Shown here piece after piece: positions 35,059-44,104 of a stretch of DNA of 64,000 nt. A program made the position numbers and the translations under genes. The stretch spans positions 310,001-374,000 of the forward strand of contig NC_010676.1 of NCBI RefSeq assembly GCF_000020125.1, given 5' to 3'. A model generated the notes under the pieces. The model was not told the DNA's origin. It ran no database searches and saw only the letters and a list, made by a program, of their open reading frames with translations. Position 1 is the stretch's first letter. Every line of letters begins with the position of its first letter. The DNA is from Paraburkholderia phytofirmans PsJN (GTDB lineage Bacteria; Pseudomonadota; Gammaproteobacteria; Burkholderiales; Burkholderiaceae).

Positions 35059-35493
35059 TCAACTCCGCTTGCAAAAAATCGCCGTAATCAGCGGCGCCAC
35101 GCGGTGCACGATCGCCGTGCTGCCGGTGCCGGCAATCGCGTTCCGCACTTTGGCCTCGCTACCGAACACCACGACGCCGTAGGCCGAACGCGCGACCGGC
35201 TCGCCGTCGCCGACACGGAACATGGGGTCGTCTTTTTCGTAGCCGACCACCGCGAACACCCGAAAGCCGTATGCCGTCAGATTCGCGCCGGAGGTCGGCG
35301 AGAAGGCGTTGATCGAGTTGCTTTCCACACGCGTGGGCTTCGGGTCGATCAGCTGTTGGTCCGCGAGGTCGGCAATGAACTGATGGCCGCTTTCATTGCA
35401 GGCGAGCGGCACGTCGAGCGCGGTGGCGTAACTGGCAAGCGGCAACGCGGCGGCTGCCAGAGCAAGGAGTACAGACGAAAGAAAGCGTTTCAT
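35059..35493 (-). CDS. Hypothetical exported protein
   Basis: A 144-residue protein. Start 35493 gives a Sec signal peptide (MKRFLSSVLLALAAAALPLA, cleavage near SYATA). The mature part has two Cys (LACNESG and the C-terminal IFCKRS) that may form a disulfide, and a central region TAYGFRVFAVVGYEKDDPMF. No known domain recognised. Located in the periplasm by prediction. Divergent from the lipid-type operon that starts at 35740. Confidence 0.75.
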   Translation of the reverse strand: MKRFLSSVLLALAAAALPLASYATALDVPLACNESGHQFIADLADQQLIDPKPTRVESNSINAFSPTSGANLTAYGFRVFAVVGYEKDDPMFRVGDGEPVARSAYGVVVFGSEAKVRNAIAGTGSTAIVHRVAPLITAIFCKRS

Positions 35494-35739
35494 AAGCGTG
35501 GACGGCCACCGGAATCGATGTAGTTTGTTCGCAACGGGCGGTGGCGTGAACTCGAGACTTGAAAAGACGTTGCGCATCGAAGTCATGCCCTTGACAGGCG
35601 CAACTGCTTTGTACTTTATCGCGATTCGGCCAATCTTGCTTCGCGGTCGGCATAGATCGGGAACCAGCAGCGCCCAAAGAAACAAAGAAACGCGCGGGAA
35701 GAAAGCAATCTTTTGCGATCCCGTATATATTTCCGGGTT

Positions 35740-36441
35740 ATGAATTCGCGACCCCAGACTCCAATTAACGTTCCGCCGCCCAGAACATGGGACGCGCGGC
35801 TCGCCCGCCGGCTCGTGACTCCGCTCGTGAACACGTGGGTCACCCCGAACCACCTGACCACGCTGCGCCTCCTGATCGGGCTGGCAGGCGCGCTGTGCCT
35901 GGCTCACGGCGAATTCGCCTGGGCTAACGCCGGCGCCCTCCTGATCGTGCTGTCGAACTTCGTCGACCATACGGACGGTGAACTCGCGCGCATCGGCGGA
36001 AAGTCGAGTCGGATCGGTCATTTTTACGACCTCGCTTGCGACGCCCTCGTGACCGTCATGTTGTTCGTCGGCATGGGCGTGGGAGCTGGCGCCACGCACA
36101 TCGCCGGCTTGAAGATCGCGCCAGGTGTGCTTGGCGCCGTGGCCGGCGTGGCGATCGCGCTGATTTTCTTCCTGCGCATGCGCATCGAGGAAATGGCCGG
36201 CAAGGCGGGCACGAGGCAGGCATCAGTCGGCGGTTTCGAAACGGAAGACGTCTTGTACCTGCTACCGATCGTCACGCTGACAAGCGTCGTTCTGCCCTTC
36301 GTGGTGGTCGCGTCGATCGGCGCGCCGCTCTTCGCTGTCTGGGTGGTGGTCGACTACTGGCGCGTTGCGCGTCGTGCCGCCAGCGCGCCGCCGGTTGCCG
36401 CCGGCACGGCCGAAACCCGTCAGATGTGGGCCAGCGAATGA
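35740..36441 (+). CDS. CDP-alcohol phosphatidyltransferase family membrane enzyme
   Basis: A 233-residue integral membrane enzyme. The complete CDP-alcohol phosphotransferase signature is present: DG-x2-AR-x8-G-x3-D-x3-D, with Asp79, Gly80, Arg84, Gly93, Asp97 and Asp101 (DGELARIGGKSSRIGHFYDL then ACD). It transfers a phospho-alcohol moiety from a CDP-alcohol to a second alcohol with Mg2+, as in phospholipid synthesis. About six hydrophobic helices. First gene of a four-gene operon; the stop overlaps the next ATG (ATGA at 36438). It differs from the housekeeping PgsA and PssA layouts, and its substrates are unknown. Confidence 0.88.
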   Translation: MNSRPQTPINVPPPRTWDARLARRLVTPLVNTWVTPNHLTTLRLLIGLAGALCLAHGEFAWANAGALLIVLSNFVDHTDGELARIGGKSSRIGHFYDLACDALVTVMLFVGMGVGAGATHIAGLKIAPGVLGAVAGVAIALIFFLRMRIEEMAGKAGTRQASVGGFETEDVLYLLPIVTLTSVVLPFVVVASIGAPLFAVWVVVDYWRVARRAASAPPVAAGTAETRQMWASE

Positions 36442-37250
36442 GTACGCAGGCCGAAAACGACTTGATCGCGCGCGATGCAGTAGAGCACTCGCCGGCTGCA
36501 TCGCCCGCACCGAATGCCGACCGCGCGGTCGCAAGCCGCACGCGCGGGTTCGACAACCTGCGTCTGCGCAAGGACTTCGCGGAGCAGGGCGCGTTTCTTT
36601 ATCTGGAAGACTTTCTCGCGCCCGAAGTCACTGCGCAGCTCGTTCACAGCGCGCGTTCGCTGCTCGACGAGGTGAACCGCAACTATCTGCCGGGCCACAA
36701 GCAGGGCGGCAGTGTGAGCCGTCATACGATCGATCGCCTGGCGCCATTCATCGCCGAGCTGTACCGCTCGAAGGAATTGATCGGCTGGCTGGAGCAACTG
36801 AGCGGCGACAAACTGCAGCTTTCGCCCGCCGACGATCCGCATGCGTACGCGCTCTACTACTACACGCGGCCGGGCGACCACATCGGCTGGCACTACGATA
36901 CTTCGTACTATGACGGCCGCCGTTATACCCTGCTGCTCGGCGTGATCGACGAATCGTCGTGCCGCCTCGACTACGAGCTCCATACGCGTAATCCGGATGT
37001 CGCGGATCAACCGGGCTCGGTGCAGATTCCGCCGGGCGGTCTGGTGTTTTTCGACGGCGACAAGCTGCGCCATCGCATCACGCCCGCCGGCGCGAACGAA
37101 ATGCGCGTGTCGCTCACTTTCGAATACGTCACTGACCCGAACATGCGGCCGTGGCGTCGCTTCATCTCGAACATGAAGGACGCGATTGCGTACTTCGGCT
37201 TCCGCCAGGTTTTTCGCCAGATGACCCGCCGCGGGAAGGACCGCGCATGA
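36438..37250 (+). CDS. 2-oxoglutarate/Fe(II)-dependent dioxygenase
   Basis: A 270-residue protein with a double-stranded beta-helix core. The iron triad is His152-x-Asp154 (IGWHYDTSYYDG) and His212 (KLRHRITP), and Arg223 (EMRVSLTF) is placed to bind 2-oxoglutarate. It should hydroxylate or otherwise oxidise a substrate, and the setting suggests a lipid head group, lipid precursor or phospho-alcohol. Start by ATGA overlap with the upstream gene, and it overlaps the next gene in the same way, so expression is tightly coupled. Confidence 0.85.
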   Translation: MSTQAENDLIARDAVEHSPAASPAPNADRAVASRTRGFDNLRLRKDFAEQGAFLYLEDFLAPEVTAQLVHSARSLLDEVNRNYLPGHKQGGSVSRHTIDRLAPFIAELYRSKELIGWLEQLSGDKLQLSPADDPHAYALYYYTRPGDHIGWHYDTSYYDGRRYTLLLGVIDESSCRLDYELHTRNPDVADQPGSVQIPPGGLVFFDGDKLRHRITPAGANEMRVSLTFEYVTDPNMRPWRRFISNMKDAIAYFGFRQVFRQMTRRGKDRA

Positions 37251-38266
37251 GCCGCGCGGCCCTGATTTTGCTGTCGATCGGGACGGCGCTGTTTGTTGGC
37301 CTGCTCGCGTGGCAGGGTTTCGGCTCGGTCGCCTCGACGCTGCTCACGGCAGGCTGGGGACTGGCGCTCGTCGCGGCGTTTCACCTCGTGCCCGTGCTTC
37401 TCGATGCCGGCGCGATCTCGGTGTTGTTCCATCCTCGGCGTGACGGCATCCACCACGATCTGACGTGGCGCGACGCGCTGTTCGCGCGCTGGATCGGCGA
37501 GTCGGTGAATAGCCTGTTGCCGGCCGGCCAGATCGGTGGACCGGTGGTCATGGTGCGGCAGCTGTCCCAGCGCGGCATGCGCATGCGCGATGCGGCCGCG
37601 GCGATCACGGTGAGCACCACCGCGCAGGCGCTCGCGCAAATCATCTTCGCGCTGGGTGGCCTGCTGCTGTTCGGCGCTTACGCCGCGCACGGCGCGCTGC
37701 ACGATCTGCAAACCGCCACGCTCATCGCGACCGGTGTGCTGGGCGCGATGATCGTCGGGTTCTACTACGCGCAACGGCGCGGTCTGTTCGGCCGCCTGCT
37801 CGGCGTGGTCTCCAAGGTCTTCGGCAAGCGCGACTGGTCTTCGCTGATGACGCGCGCCGAAGCCGTCGACGCCGCCGTGCAGGCGATGTACCGCGAACGC
37901 GGCCGCGTGGCGGCGAGCTTCGCGATGAGCCTGCTGGGCTGGATCGTCGGCACGGTGGAAGTGTGGCTCGCGCTGCGCTTTCTCGGACATCCCGTCGACT
38001 GGGTCGACGCGTTGTTGCTCGAAAGCCTGGGCCAGGCCATTCGCGGCGCGGCATTCATGATTCCCGGCTCACTCGGTGTGCAGGAAGGCGGCTATCTGCT
38101 GCTCGCGCCGCTGGTCGGTTTGCCGCCGGACGCGGCCCTGGCGTTGTCGCTCGCCAAGCGCGCCCGCGAAATCCTGCTAGGCTTGCCGGGTCTGCTGGTT
38201 TTGCACTTCAGTGAACGAAGCTGGCAACGGCGCCGCGCTCTTGGGCGCGTGCCGGTTGTCGATTAA
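37247..38266 (+). CDS. Flippase-like membrane protein (lysyl-PG synthase TM/UPF0104 type)
   Basis: A 339-residue protein with about eight membrane helices, of the lysylphosphatidylglycerol synthase transmembrane or HpnL-type family. Recognisable blocks are ARWIGESVNSLLPAGQIGGP, GWIVGTVEVWLALRFLGHPV, ESLGQAIRGAAFMIPGSLGV and QEGGYLLLAPLVGLPPDAAL. Members without the cytoplasmic synthase domain are thought to move lipids across or within the inner membrane. The ATGA overlap with the dioxygenase gene places it in the same operon. It would suit translocation of the lipid made by its neighbours. Confidence 0.85.
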   Translation: MSRAALILLSIGTALFVGLLAWQGFGSVASTLLTAGWGLALVAAFHLVPVLLDAGAISVLFHPRRDGIHHDLTWRDALFARWIGESVNSLLPAGQIGGPVVMVRQLSQRGMRMRDAAAAITVSTTAQALAQIIFALGGLLLFGAYAAHGALHDLQTATLIATGVLGAMIVGFYYAQRRGLFGRLLGVVSKVFGKRDWSSLMTRAEAVDAAVQAMYRERGRVAASFAMSLLGWIVGTVEVWLALRFLGHPVDWVDALLLESLGQAIRGAAFMIPGSLGVQEGGYLLLAPLVGLPPDAALALSLAKRAREILLGLPGLLVLHFSERSWQRRRALGRVPVVD

Positions 38267-38293
38267 ACTCCGCATTTTTTTAAAGGACCGCGC

Positions 38294-39058
38294 ATGCGTG
38301 CCATCATTCTCGCTGCGGGCCTCGGCCTGCGTCTCCAGCAACCGCCGGAAGCTCAGTTCCCGAAGTGTCTGTTGCAATTCGACGGCATGAGCCTGCTCGA
38401 ACGGCATCTGCAAATGCTCGAAACCGCCGGCGTGACGGAAGTCGTGCTGGCGCTCGGCTTTCAGCCGGAATCGGTGCAGGCGGAACTGGAGCGCATCAAC
38501 TGGCCGCATCAGGTGGAAACGGTGTTGAACACGCGTTACGACCTGGGCAGCGTGCTGACGGTGCACACGGTGGCCGATGCGTTGACGCGCGGCGGCGACG
38601 TGCTGCTGATGGACGCCGACGTGCTCTACGACGAGCGCATTCTGGCTGCTTTGGTGGCGGGCGAGACGGTCAACCGCCTGTTGATCGACCGTGATTTCGA
38701 AGCCGGCGACGAACCCGTCAAGCTGTGTCTGAAAGACGGCGTGCCGGTCGAGTTGCGCAAGCAGCTCGCGGTCAATCTCGAGTACGACACCATCGGCGAG
38801 TCGGTCGGGTTCTTCCGCTTCCGCCAGGAGACCGCGCAACGCTTTGCGCAGATCGTGGCCGGCTATGTGGACAGCGGCCGCGCCAACCTGCCGCACGAAG
38901 AAGCGGTGCGCGATCTGCTGCTGGAACGTAGCCAGGTGTTCGATACCGCCGACGTGACCGGTGCACCGTGGATCGAGATCGACTTCCCGAACGACGTGGC
39001 TCGCGCAAGCACCGAGATTCTGCCGCAGTTGCAGCCGCTGGTCAGCGCATCGCGCTAA
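38294..39058 (+). CDS. Nucleotidyltransferase (sugar- or alcohol-phosphate cytidylyltransferase-like)
   Basis: A 254-residue NTP transferase. The N-terminal nucleotide loop is MRAIILAAGLGLRLQQPPEA then QFPKCLLQFDG; DADVLYDERIL holds the metal-binding Asp, and WIEIDFPNDVARA the second acidic site. It resembles LicC/IPCT-type enzymes that form CDP-choline, CDP-inositol or similar from CTP and a phospho-alcohol. A good AAGGA lies upstream, 27 bases after the flippase gene. With the CDP-alcohol transferase it forms an activation-plus-transfer pair; the alcohol is unknown. Confidence 0.85.
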   Translation: MRAIILAAGLGLRLQQPPEAQFPKCLLQFDGMSLLERHLQMLETAGVTEVVLALGFQPESVQAELERINWPHQVETVLNTRYDLGSVLTVHTVADALTRGGDVLLMDADVLYDERILAALVAGETVNRLLIDRDFEAGDEPVKLCLKDGVPVELRKQLAVNLEYDTIGESVGFFRFRQETAQRFAQIVAGYVDSGRANLPHEEAVRDLLLERSQVFDTADVTGAPWIEIDFPNDVARASTEILPQLQPLVSASR

Positions 39059-39097
39059 GTCATCCTCATCCGTCCGCCTGTTCGCTGACGTATTGAG

Positions 39098-39133
39098 AAG
39101 GTCGAGCCGGCTGAATGCCGGCTCGACCTTTTT
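39098..39133 (+). terminator. Strong Rho-independent terminator of the four-gene operon
   Basis: AAGGTCGAGCCGGC-TGAAT-GCCGGCTCGACCTT is a perfect 14-bp stem followed by further Ts. It lies 40 bases after the nucleotidyltransferase stop. Confidence 0.92.
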
Positions 39134-39277
39134 GCGCTTACGGCTCGCGCATCGCCGTGACCGCTGCCTGGTTGCACGCTCAACCATCGGGCACGAAAAG
39201 ACCTCGCGCAACCACAACTGTTGCCGATGCGATGCCATAATCGACGCTTTACGCAGACGGCCTCGCAAGCCGTCGCC

Positions 39278-40687
39278 ATGCCAATGCCTCTCGCTTTAGG
39301 CACTTTCATTGTTCCGCTGATCGTCGCGTGTGCGATGTTCATGGAAAACGTGGACGGCACGGTCATCGTGACTTCGCTGCCGGTACTGGCGCGCGATCTC
39401 GGTCAGGATCCCATCACCCTCAAGCTTGCAGTGACGGCGTATGTCATCGGCCTCGGCGTCTTCATCCCCATCTGCGGCTGGGTTGCCGACCGCTTCGGCT
39501 CGCGCACGGTGTTTCGCGCGGCCATCGGCGTCTTCATGGCCGGCTCGCTGATGTGCGCGGCTTCCACATCGCTCGGCACGTTCGTGGTTGCGCGCTTCGT
39601 GCAAGGCATTGGCGGCGCGATGATGGTGCCGGTGGGCCGCATCATCATTTTCCGTTCGGTACCGAAGTCGGACTTCATTCGCGCGGTCAACTATCTGACG
39701 GTGCCGGCTCTACTAGGGCCGGTGGTCGGGCCGCCGCTGGGTGGTTTCATCACCACTTATCTGCATTGGCGTCTGATCTTTTTCATCAACATTCCAATTG
39801 GCCTGCTGGGCATCTGGCTCGCGAACAAACACATTGCCAACGTGCGCGAAGCGCATCCGGGCCGACTCGACTGGACCGGGTTCTTTTTGTCCGCGAGCGG
39901 GGCGTCGCTGTTCATGCTCGGGCTTTCGCTGGTGGGCGGCGAGTTGGTGTCGAACACGGTGTCGGTCGGCATGTGCGTGATCGGCGTAGTGTTGCTGACG
40001 CTTTATGCGCTGTACGCGAGCCGCGTCGAATTGCCTGTGCTCGATCTGCGCTTGCTGCGCATCCCGAGTTTTCACGCGAGCGTAGTGGGCGGCTCGCTGT
40101 TTCGCATCGGTCTCGGGGCCGTGCCGTTTCTGTTGCCGCTTGCCTTGCAGGAAGGCCTCGGCATGACAGCCTTCAAGTCGGGGTCGATTACCTGTGCGTC
40201 CGCGTTTGGTTCGATCTTCATGAAGGCGGCCGCGTCGCGCATTCTGGAGCGCTTCGGTTTTCGCACCGTGCTGATGTTCAACGCGGGCTGCGCGGGCCTC
40301 GCCATCGCGGTCTACGGTCTGTTCTTTCCCGGCACGCCGCATTGGCTGATCTGGTGTGTGGTGCTGTTCGGCGGCTTCTTTCCGTCACTGCAGTTCACGT
40401 CGTTGAACACCTTGGCATACGCCGATATTCCGAGCCGCGACGTGGGTCGCGCGACGAGCGTCGCAAGCGTGATCCAGCAGATTTCGTTGGGCCTCGGTGT
40501 GACGATCGCGGGTATCGTGCTGCAGATTTCGCATAACGTGCAGGGTCATTCGGCTATCGTGTTCTCCGATTTCTGGCCGGCTTTTCTCGTGGTCGGTCTG
40601 TTCTCGTTCATGTCGATTCCGATCACCGCTCGCCTGCCGCACGGCGCCGGCGACGAGATCGCGCGCGGCAGTCGCGGCAACGCATAA
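39278..40687 (+). CDS. MFS multidrug-type exporter (DHA2, 14-helix EmrB/QacA-like)
   Basis: About 469 residues with many membrane helices. Antiporter motifs are seen: the loop GWVADRFGSRTVFR (motif A) and ALLGPVVGPPLGGFI (motif C), and NVDGTVIVTSLPVLARDLGQ is the typical first helix (motif D1). Proton-driven export of drugs or metabolites is likely. ATG 39278 (MPMPLALGTFIV) fits the family; an upstream TTG at 39221 would add 19 residues without hydrophobic character. No periplasmic adaptor gene (emrA-like) is adjacent. Confidence 0.88.
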   Translation: MPMPLALGTFIVPLIVACAMFMENVDGTVIVTSLPVLARDLGQDPITLKLAVTAYVIGLGVFIPICGWVADRFGSRTVFRAAIGVFMAGSLMCAASTSLGTFVVARFVQGIGGAMMVPVGRIIIFRSVPKSDFIRAVNYLTVPALLGPVVGPPLGGFITTYLHWRLIFFINIPIGLLGIWLANKHIANVREAHPGRLDWTGFFLSASGASLFMLGLSLVGGELVSNTVSVGMCVIGVVLLTLYALYASRVELPVLDLRLLRIPSFHASVVGGSLFRIGLGAVPFLLPLALQEGLGMTAFKSGSITCASAFGSIFMKAAASRILERFGFRTVLMFNAGCAGLAIAVYGLFFPGTPHWLIWCVVLFGGFFPSLQFTSLNTLAYADIPSRDVGRATSVASVIQQISLGLGVTIAGIVLQISHNVQGHSAIVFSDFWPAFLVVGLFSFMSIPITARLPHGAGDEIARGSRGNA

Positions 40688-40908
40688 GCGGCAACGCAGG
40701 GTGGCATCGAGCGGCGCGGCATACGGCTTGCTGAGCGCTTCTGTCTTGGGTTTTTTGACAGATGCTCTTGCGTGCCACCGAGCGGTCTTCTTGTGTACCG
40801 CACCATGGACCCTACGATATATAGCGGCTTCGCAAGCGATCGGTTCGCATGTTATAAAACCGAAGGCATCTGTAATCATCGGATGAAAGTCGTCTTGGGG
40901 GATAGGCA

Positions 40909-42642
40909 ATGAAGTTGTTCCGCAACGTTAAATCGTCGGCCAGCGGATTCGCGCTGGTCGCACTTGTTTCTGTTTCCACCGGCTTTCTCGAAGCCACGCC
41001 GGCAATTGCAAAGCCGCCCGCAAAAGCTCAACCCGCTGTCCTCACTGCCTCCGCGATCGCGGTCGCGGACAAGTTCAGCGCCGACGCCGCCGAGCAGATC
41101 TTCAAGGAAGGCGGCAACGCCGTAGACGCAGCCGTAGCAATTGCCTTCACGCTTGCCGTGACTTATCCGGAGGCGGGCAACATCGGCGGCGGCGGTTTCA
41201 TGACGCTCTATGTCGACGGCAAGCCGTACTTCCTCGACTACCGCGAGCGCGCTCCGCTGGCCGCAACCAGAAACATGTATCTCGACGACAAAGGCGAGGT
41301 CATCAAAGGCATGAGCCTGTTCGGTTACCGTGCAGTGGGCGTGCCGGGCACCGTGGACGGCATGTGGCAGGCGCAGCGCCGCTTCGGCAAGCTTAAGTGG
41401 AAGCAGGTGCTCGCACCGGCCATCCATTACGCGCGCGATGGTTTCGAGGTCAGCCAACAGTTGCAGGAACGCCGCGACGAAGCCGCGAAAGAGTTCGCCG
41501 GCAAAACCAACTTCGATACCTACTTCGGCAATCTGAAGCAGGGCGTCAACTTCAAGCAACCGGATCTGGCCGCCGTGTTGCAGCGCATTTCGGATCAGGG
41601 CGCCAAAGACTTCTATCAGGGCAAGACGGCCGATCTGATCGCGGCATCCATGCGCGGTCACGGCCTGATCACCAAGGCGGATCTGCAACAGTACAAAGCG
41701 GTGTGGCGTGAGCCGATTCAGGCCGACTGGAACGGCTATCGCGTCTACACGGCGCCGCCTCCCAGCTCGGGTGGTATCGGTCTCGTGCAGTTGCTGAAAA
41801 TGAAGGCCGACATTGCGCCCGACTTCAAGGGCGTCGCCCTCAATTCCGCGCAATACGTGCATCTGATCGCGGAAATCGAAAAGCGCGTGTTCGCCGACCG
41901 CGCGCAATACCTCGGCGATCCTGACTTCTATAAAGTGCCGGTCGCGCAATTGACCGACGACGCGTATATCGCCAAGCGCGCCGGCGAAGTGAATCCCAAC
42001 GCGCCTTCGGACACGAAGAGCATCCAGGCCGGCCTCGGCACGTCGATGCCGGAGAAAGCGGAAACCACGCACTTCTCCGTGATCGACAAGTGGGGTAACG
42101 CTGTGTCGAATACTTACACCATCAACGGCTATTTCGGGTCGGGCGTGGTGGCGGATCGCACGGGCATCGTGCTGAACGACGAGATGGACGACTTCTCCGC
42201 GAAGCCGGGTGTCGCGAATATGTTCGGCGTGGTGGGCAGCGACGCGAACGCGATCGAGCCGAAGAAGCGGCCGCTCTCCTCGATGACCCCGACGATCCTG
42301 ACGAAAGACGGCAAAGTATCGCTTGTGATCGGCACGCCGGGTGGCTCACGCATCTTCACGTCGATCTTCCAGGTGATCAACAACGTCTACGACTACAACA
42401 TGCCGCTGCAGCAGGCTGTTGCCGCGATGCGTTTCCATCATCAACTGTTGCCGCCGAACACGATCTTCTGGGAGCCGTACAAGCCGATCGACGGCGAACT
42501 CGCCAAGCAGATCGAAGCCAAGGGCTACACGCTGAAGGGGCAGGATTTCAGCGGCGATATCCAGGCGATCAAGATCGACGGCAATACGCCGGAAGCCGCG
42601 GCCGATCCGCGCGGCCGCGGTGTGACGCGCGTGATCCAGTAA
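40909..42642 (+). CDS. ggt: Gamma-glutamyltransferase
   Basis: A 577-residue periplasmic gamma-glutamyltranspeptidase precursor. An N-terminal signal peptide is followed by the family start TASAIAVADKFSADAAEQIF and GGNAVDAAVAIAFTLAV. Autocleavage and catalysis occur at Thr386 in KAETTHFSV, giving large and small subunits. RERAPLAA (substrate Arg), NDEMDDFSAKPG and KRPLSSMTPTIL (the lid and oxyanion region) are present. It hydrolyses glutathione and transfers its glutamyl group. A strong bidirectional terminator follows. Confidence 0.94.
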   Translation: MKLFRNVKSSASGFALVALVSVSTGFLEATPAIAKPPAKAQPAVLTASAIAVADKFSADAAEQIFKEGGNAVDAAVAIAFTLAVTYPEAGNIGGGGFMTLYVDGKPYFLDYRERAPLAATRNMYLDDKGEVIKGMSLFGYRAVGVPGTVDGMWQAQRRFGKLKWKQVLAPAIHYARDGFEVSQQLQERRDEAAKEFAGKTNFDTYFGNLKQGVNFKQPDLAAVLQRISDQGAKDFYQGKTADLIAASMRGHGLITKADLQQYKAVWREPIQADWNGYRVYTAPPPSSGGIGLVQLLKMKADIAPDFKGVALNSAQYVHLIAEIEKRVFADRAQYLGDPDFYKVPVAQLTDDAYIAKRAGEVNPNAPSDTKSIQAGLGTSMPEKAETTHFSVIDKWGNAVSNTYTINGYFGSGVVADRTGIVLNDEMDDFSAKPGVANMFGVVGSDANAIEPKKRPLSSMTPTILTKDGKVSLVIGTPGGSRIFTSIFQVINNVYDYNMPLQQAVAAMRFHHQLLPPNTIFWEPYKPIDGELAKQIEAKGYTLKGQDFSGDIQAIKIDGNTPEAAADPRGRGVTRVIQ

Positions 42643-42702
42643 GCGTTTTATGGCTGGCCGTCGGGTAGCGCATCTCGTGATGAGAGGTGCTGCCTCCTGA
42701 TC

Positions 42703-42738
42703 AAAAGCCTCGCGTTCGTTCGAACGCGAGGCTTTTTT
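42703..42738. terminator. Bidirectional Rho-independent terminator
   Basis: AAAAGCCTCGCGTTCG-TT-CGAACGCGAGGCTTTTTT, an almost perfect stem with A-run and T-run on the two sides. It separates the convergent ggt and HtrA-like genes. Confidence 0.92.
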
Positions 42739-42769
42739 ATACTTCAGGAACATGCATGCCGCCGGCGTC

Positions 42770-43813
42770 TCAGCTAGCCTGCTCGACCGGCGTCAACGTC
42801 AATTCGAGCCGCTGCGCGCCGCGCAACACCGTCACATTGACCGGTCTGTCGATTCGAGATGCGTCGAGCGTGCGCTGCAAACTGTCCACGTCCTGCACGG
42901 CCTGCGTATCGATCGCGATGATCGTATCGTCGGTGCGCAGACCGCCGAGCGCGGCCGGGCTGCCTTTGACGATCTCCATGACATGTACGCCGCTTTCCGA
43001 GCTCAAGCCGAAATAACGCTGCACACGGCGCGACAGCGGCCTGGTCGTGCCCGCGACGCCGATATAAGCGCGCCGCACGCGGCCATGCGCGAAGATCTGC
43101 ATGATGACCCACTTGGCGGTGTCGATTGCGGTGGCAAAGCAGATGGCCTGTGCGCCGGGAATGATCGCGGTATTCACGCCGATCACCTGGCCCGCCGAAT
43201 TGATTAGCGGACCACCCGAATTGCCGGGATTGAGCGCGGCATCGGTCTGGATCACGTCGTAGATCATGCGGCCCGAATTCGAACGCAACGAGCGGCCGAG
43301 CGCCGACACTACACCGGTCGTGACCGTTTGCGCGAGGCCGAGCGGATTGCCGACCGCAATCGCAATTTGACCGACACGCAGTTTCGACGATTCGCCGAGT
43401 TCGACATGAGCCAGCGGCTCCGGTGAGCCGATCCGCAGGACGGCCAGATCGCTGCCGGGATCGTCGCCGACCAGATCGGCGTCGAATTTCGCGCCGTCGG
43501 CGAGCGTCACGGTAATGTGGGTGGCGCCGTGCACGACGTGACTATTGGTGAGCAGATAGCCGTCGGGCGTAAACAGAAAGCCCGAGCCGGTGCCGCCGCG
43601 CGAACCGCGTCCGCGGCCGGACGGCTGGCCGGGCAGGCGCCGTTCGACGGCAATGAAGGCGACTGCTTGCTGAACGCGTTCCAGCGCGCCGATTACGGTG
43701 CGGGAGTAGGCGTCGAGCAGGGCGTCGTCGGAAAAAGGATTGAGTGTCTCGGGCCCGGGGGCGTCGGATGCGGCGCGCGACAGGTCATCGACGAAGCGTG
43801 GGCGGCTTCCCAT
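42770..43813 (-). CDS. HtrA/DegP-like serine protease with one PDZ domain, no visible signal peptide
   Basis: A 347-residue S1C protease. The triad is His92 (TNSHVV), Asp122 (GSDLAVL) and Ser199 (LNPGNSGGPL). One PDZ domain follows (GVHVMEIVKGSPAALGGLRT, DDTIIAIDTQAVQDVDSLQR). The N-terminus (MGSRPRFVDDLSRAASDAPG) is hydrophilic, without signal or anchor, unlike DegP or DegS, so it may work in the cytoplasm or the true start may differ. No better upstream start is visible, since 9-bp repeats lie behind the gene. Confidence 0.9.
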   Translation of the reverse strand: MGSRPRFVDDLSRAASDAPGPETLNPFSDDALLDAYSRTVIGALERVQQAVAFIAVERRLPGQPSGRGRGSRGGTGSGFLFTPDGYLLTNSHVVHGATHITVTLADGAKFDADLVGDDPGSDLAVLRIGSPEPLAHVELGESSKLRVGQIAIAVGNPLGLAQTVTTGVVSALGRSLRSNSGRMIYDVIQTDAALNPGNSGGPLINSAGQVIGVNTAIIPGAQAICFATAIDTAKWVIMQIFAHGRVRRAYIGVAGTTRPLSRRVQRYFGLSSESGVHVMEIVKGSPAALGGLRTDDTIIAIDTQAVQDVDSLQRTLDASRIDRPVNVTVLRGAQRLELTLTPVEQAS

Positions 43814-43915
43814 GGCGATGCTCCGGATAAACGGAATGCGAGATGCGGGGCGTCGCGAAGGTTTTCAAGTGGCCGCGAAGCGCGCCGCGGCTGAGTGCGC
43901 TGTGAGACACTTTGC

Positions 43916-43987
43916 GAGGCCAGCGAGGCCAGCGAGGCCAGCGAGGCCAGCGAGGCCAGCGAGGCCAGCGAGGCCAGCGAGGCCAGC
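43916..43987. repeat. Nine-base tandem repeat, eight perfect copies
   Basis: GAGGCCAGC repeated eight times without a mismatch, followed by degenerate GCCAAGCCA units. It sits in the 291-base gap between the divergent HtrA-like and VOC genes, within likely promoter space for both. If read as protein in one frame it would be a Ser-Glu-Ala repeat, but that frame has no ribosome site. Confidence 0.95.
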
Positions 43988-44104
43988 GAGGCGGCCAAGC
44001 CAGCCAAGCCGCTAGCAGCCAGCAAAGCCAGAGCAGACGCCTCAGCTACGGCACGCACCGTGCTGCACCCAAAACACGTCCGCCATGCCAAGGAGAGAGC
44101 CGCC

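Noticed and set aside
43916..44100. Possible CRISPR array or Ser-Glu-Ala-repeat protein
   Set aside because: The units are contiguous 9-mers with no spacers, and the frame through them has no ribosome site; the VOC gene starts cleanly at 44105.
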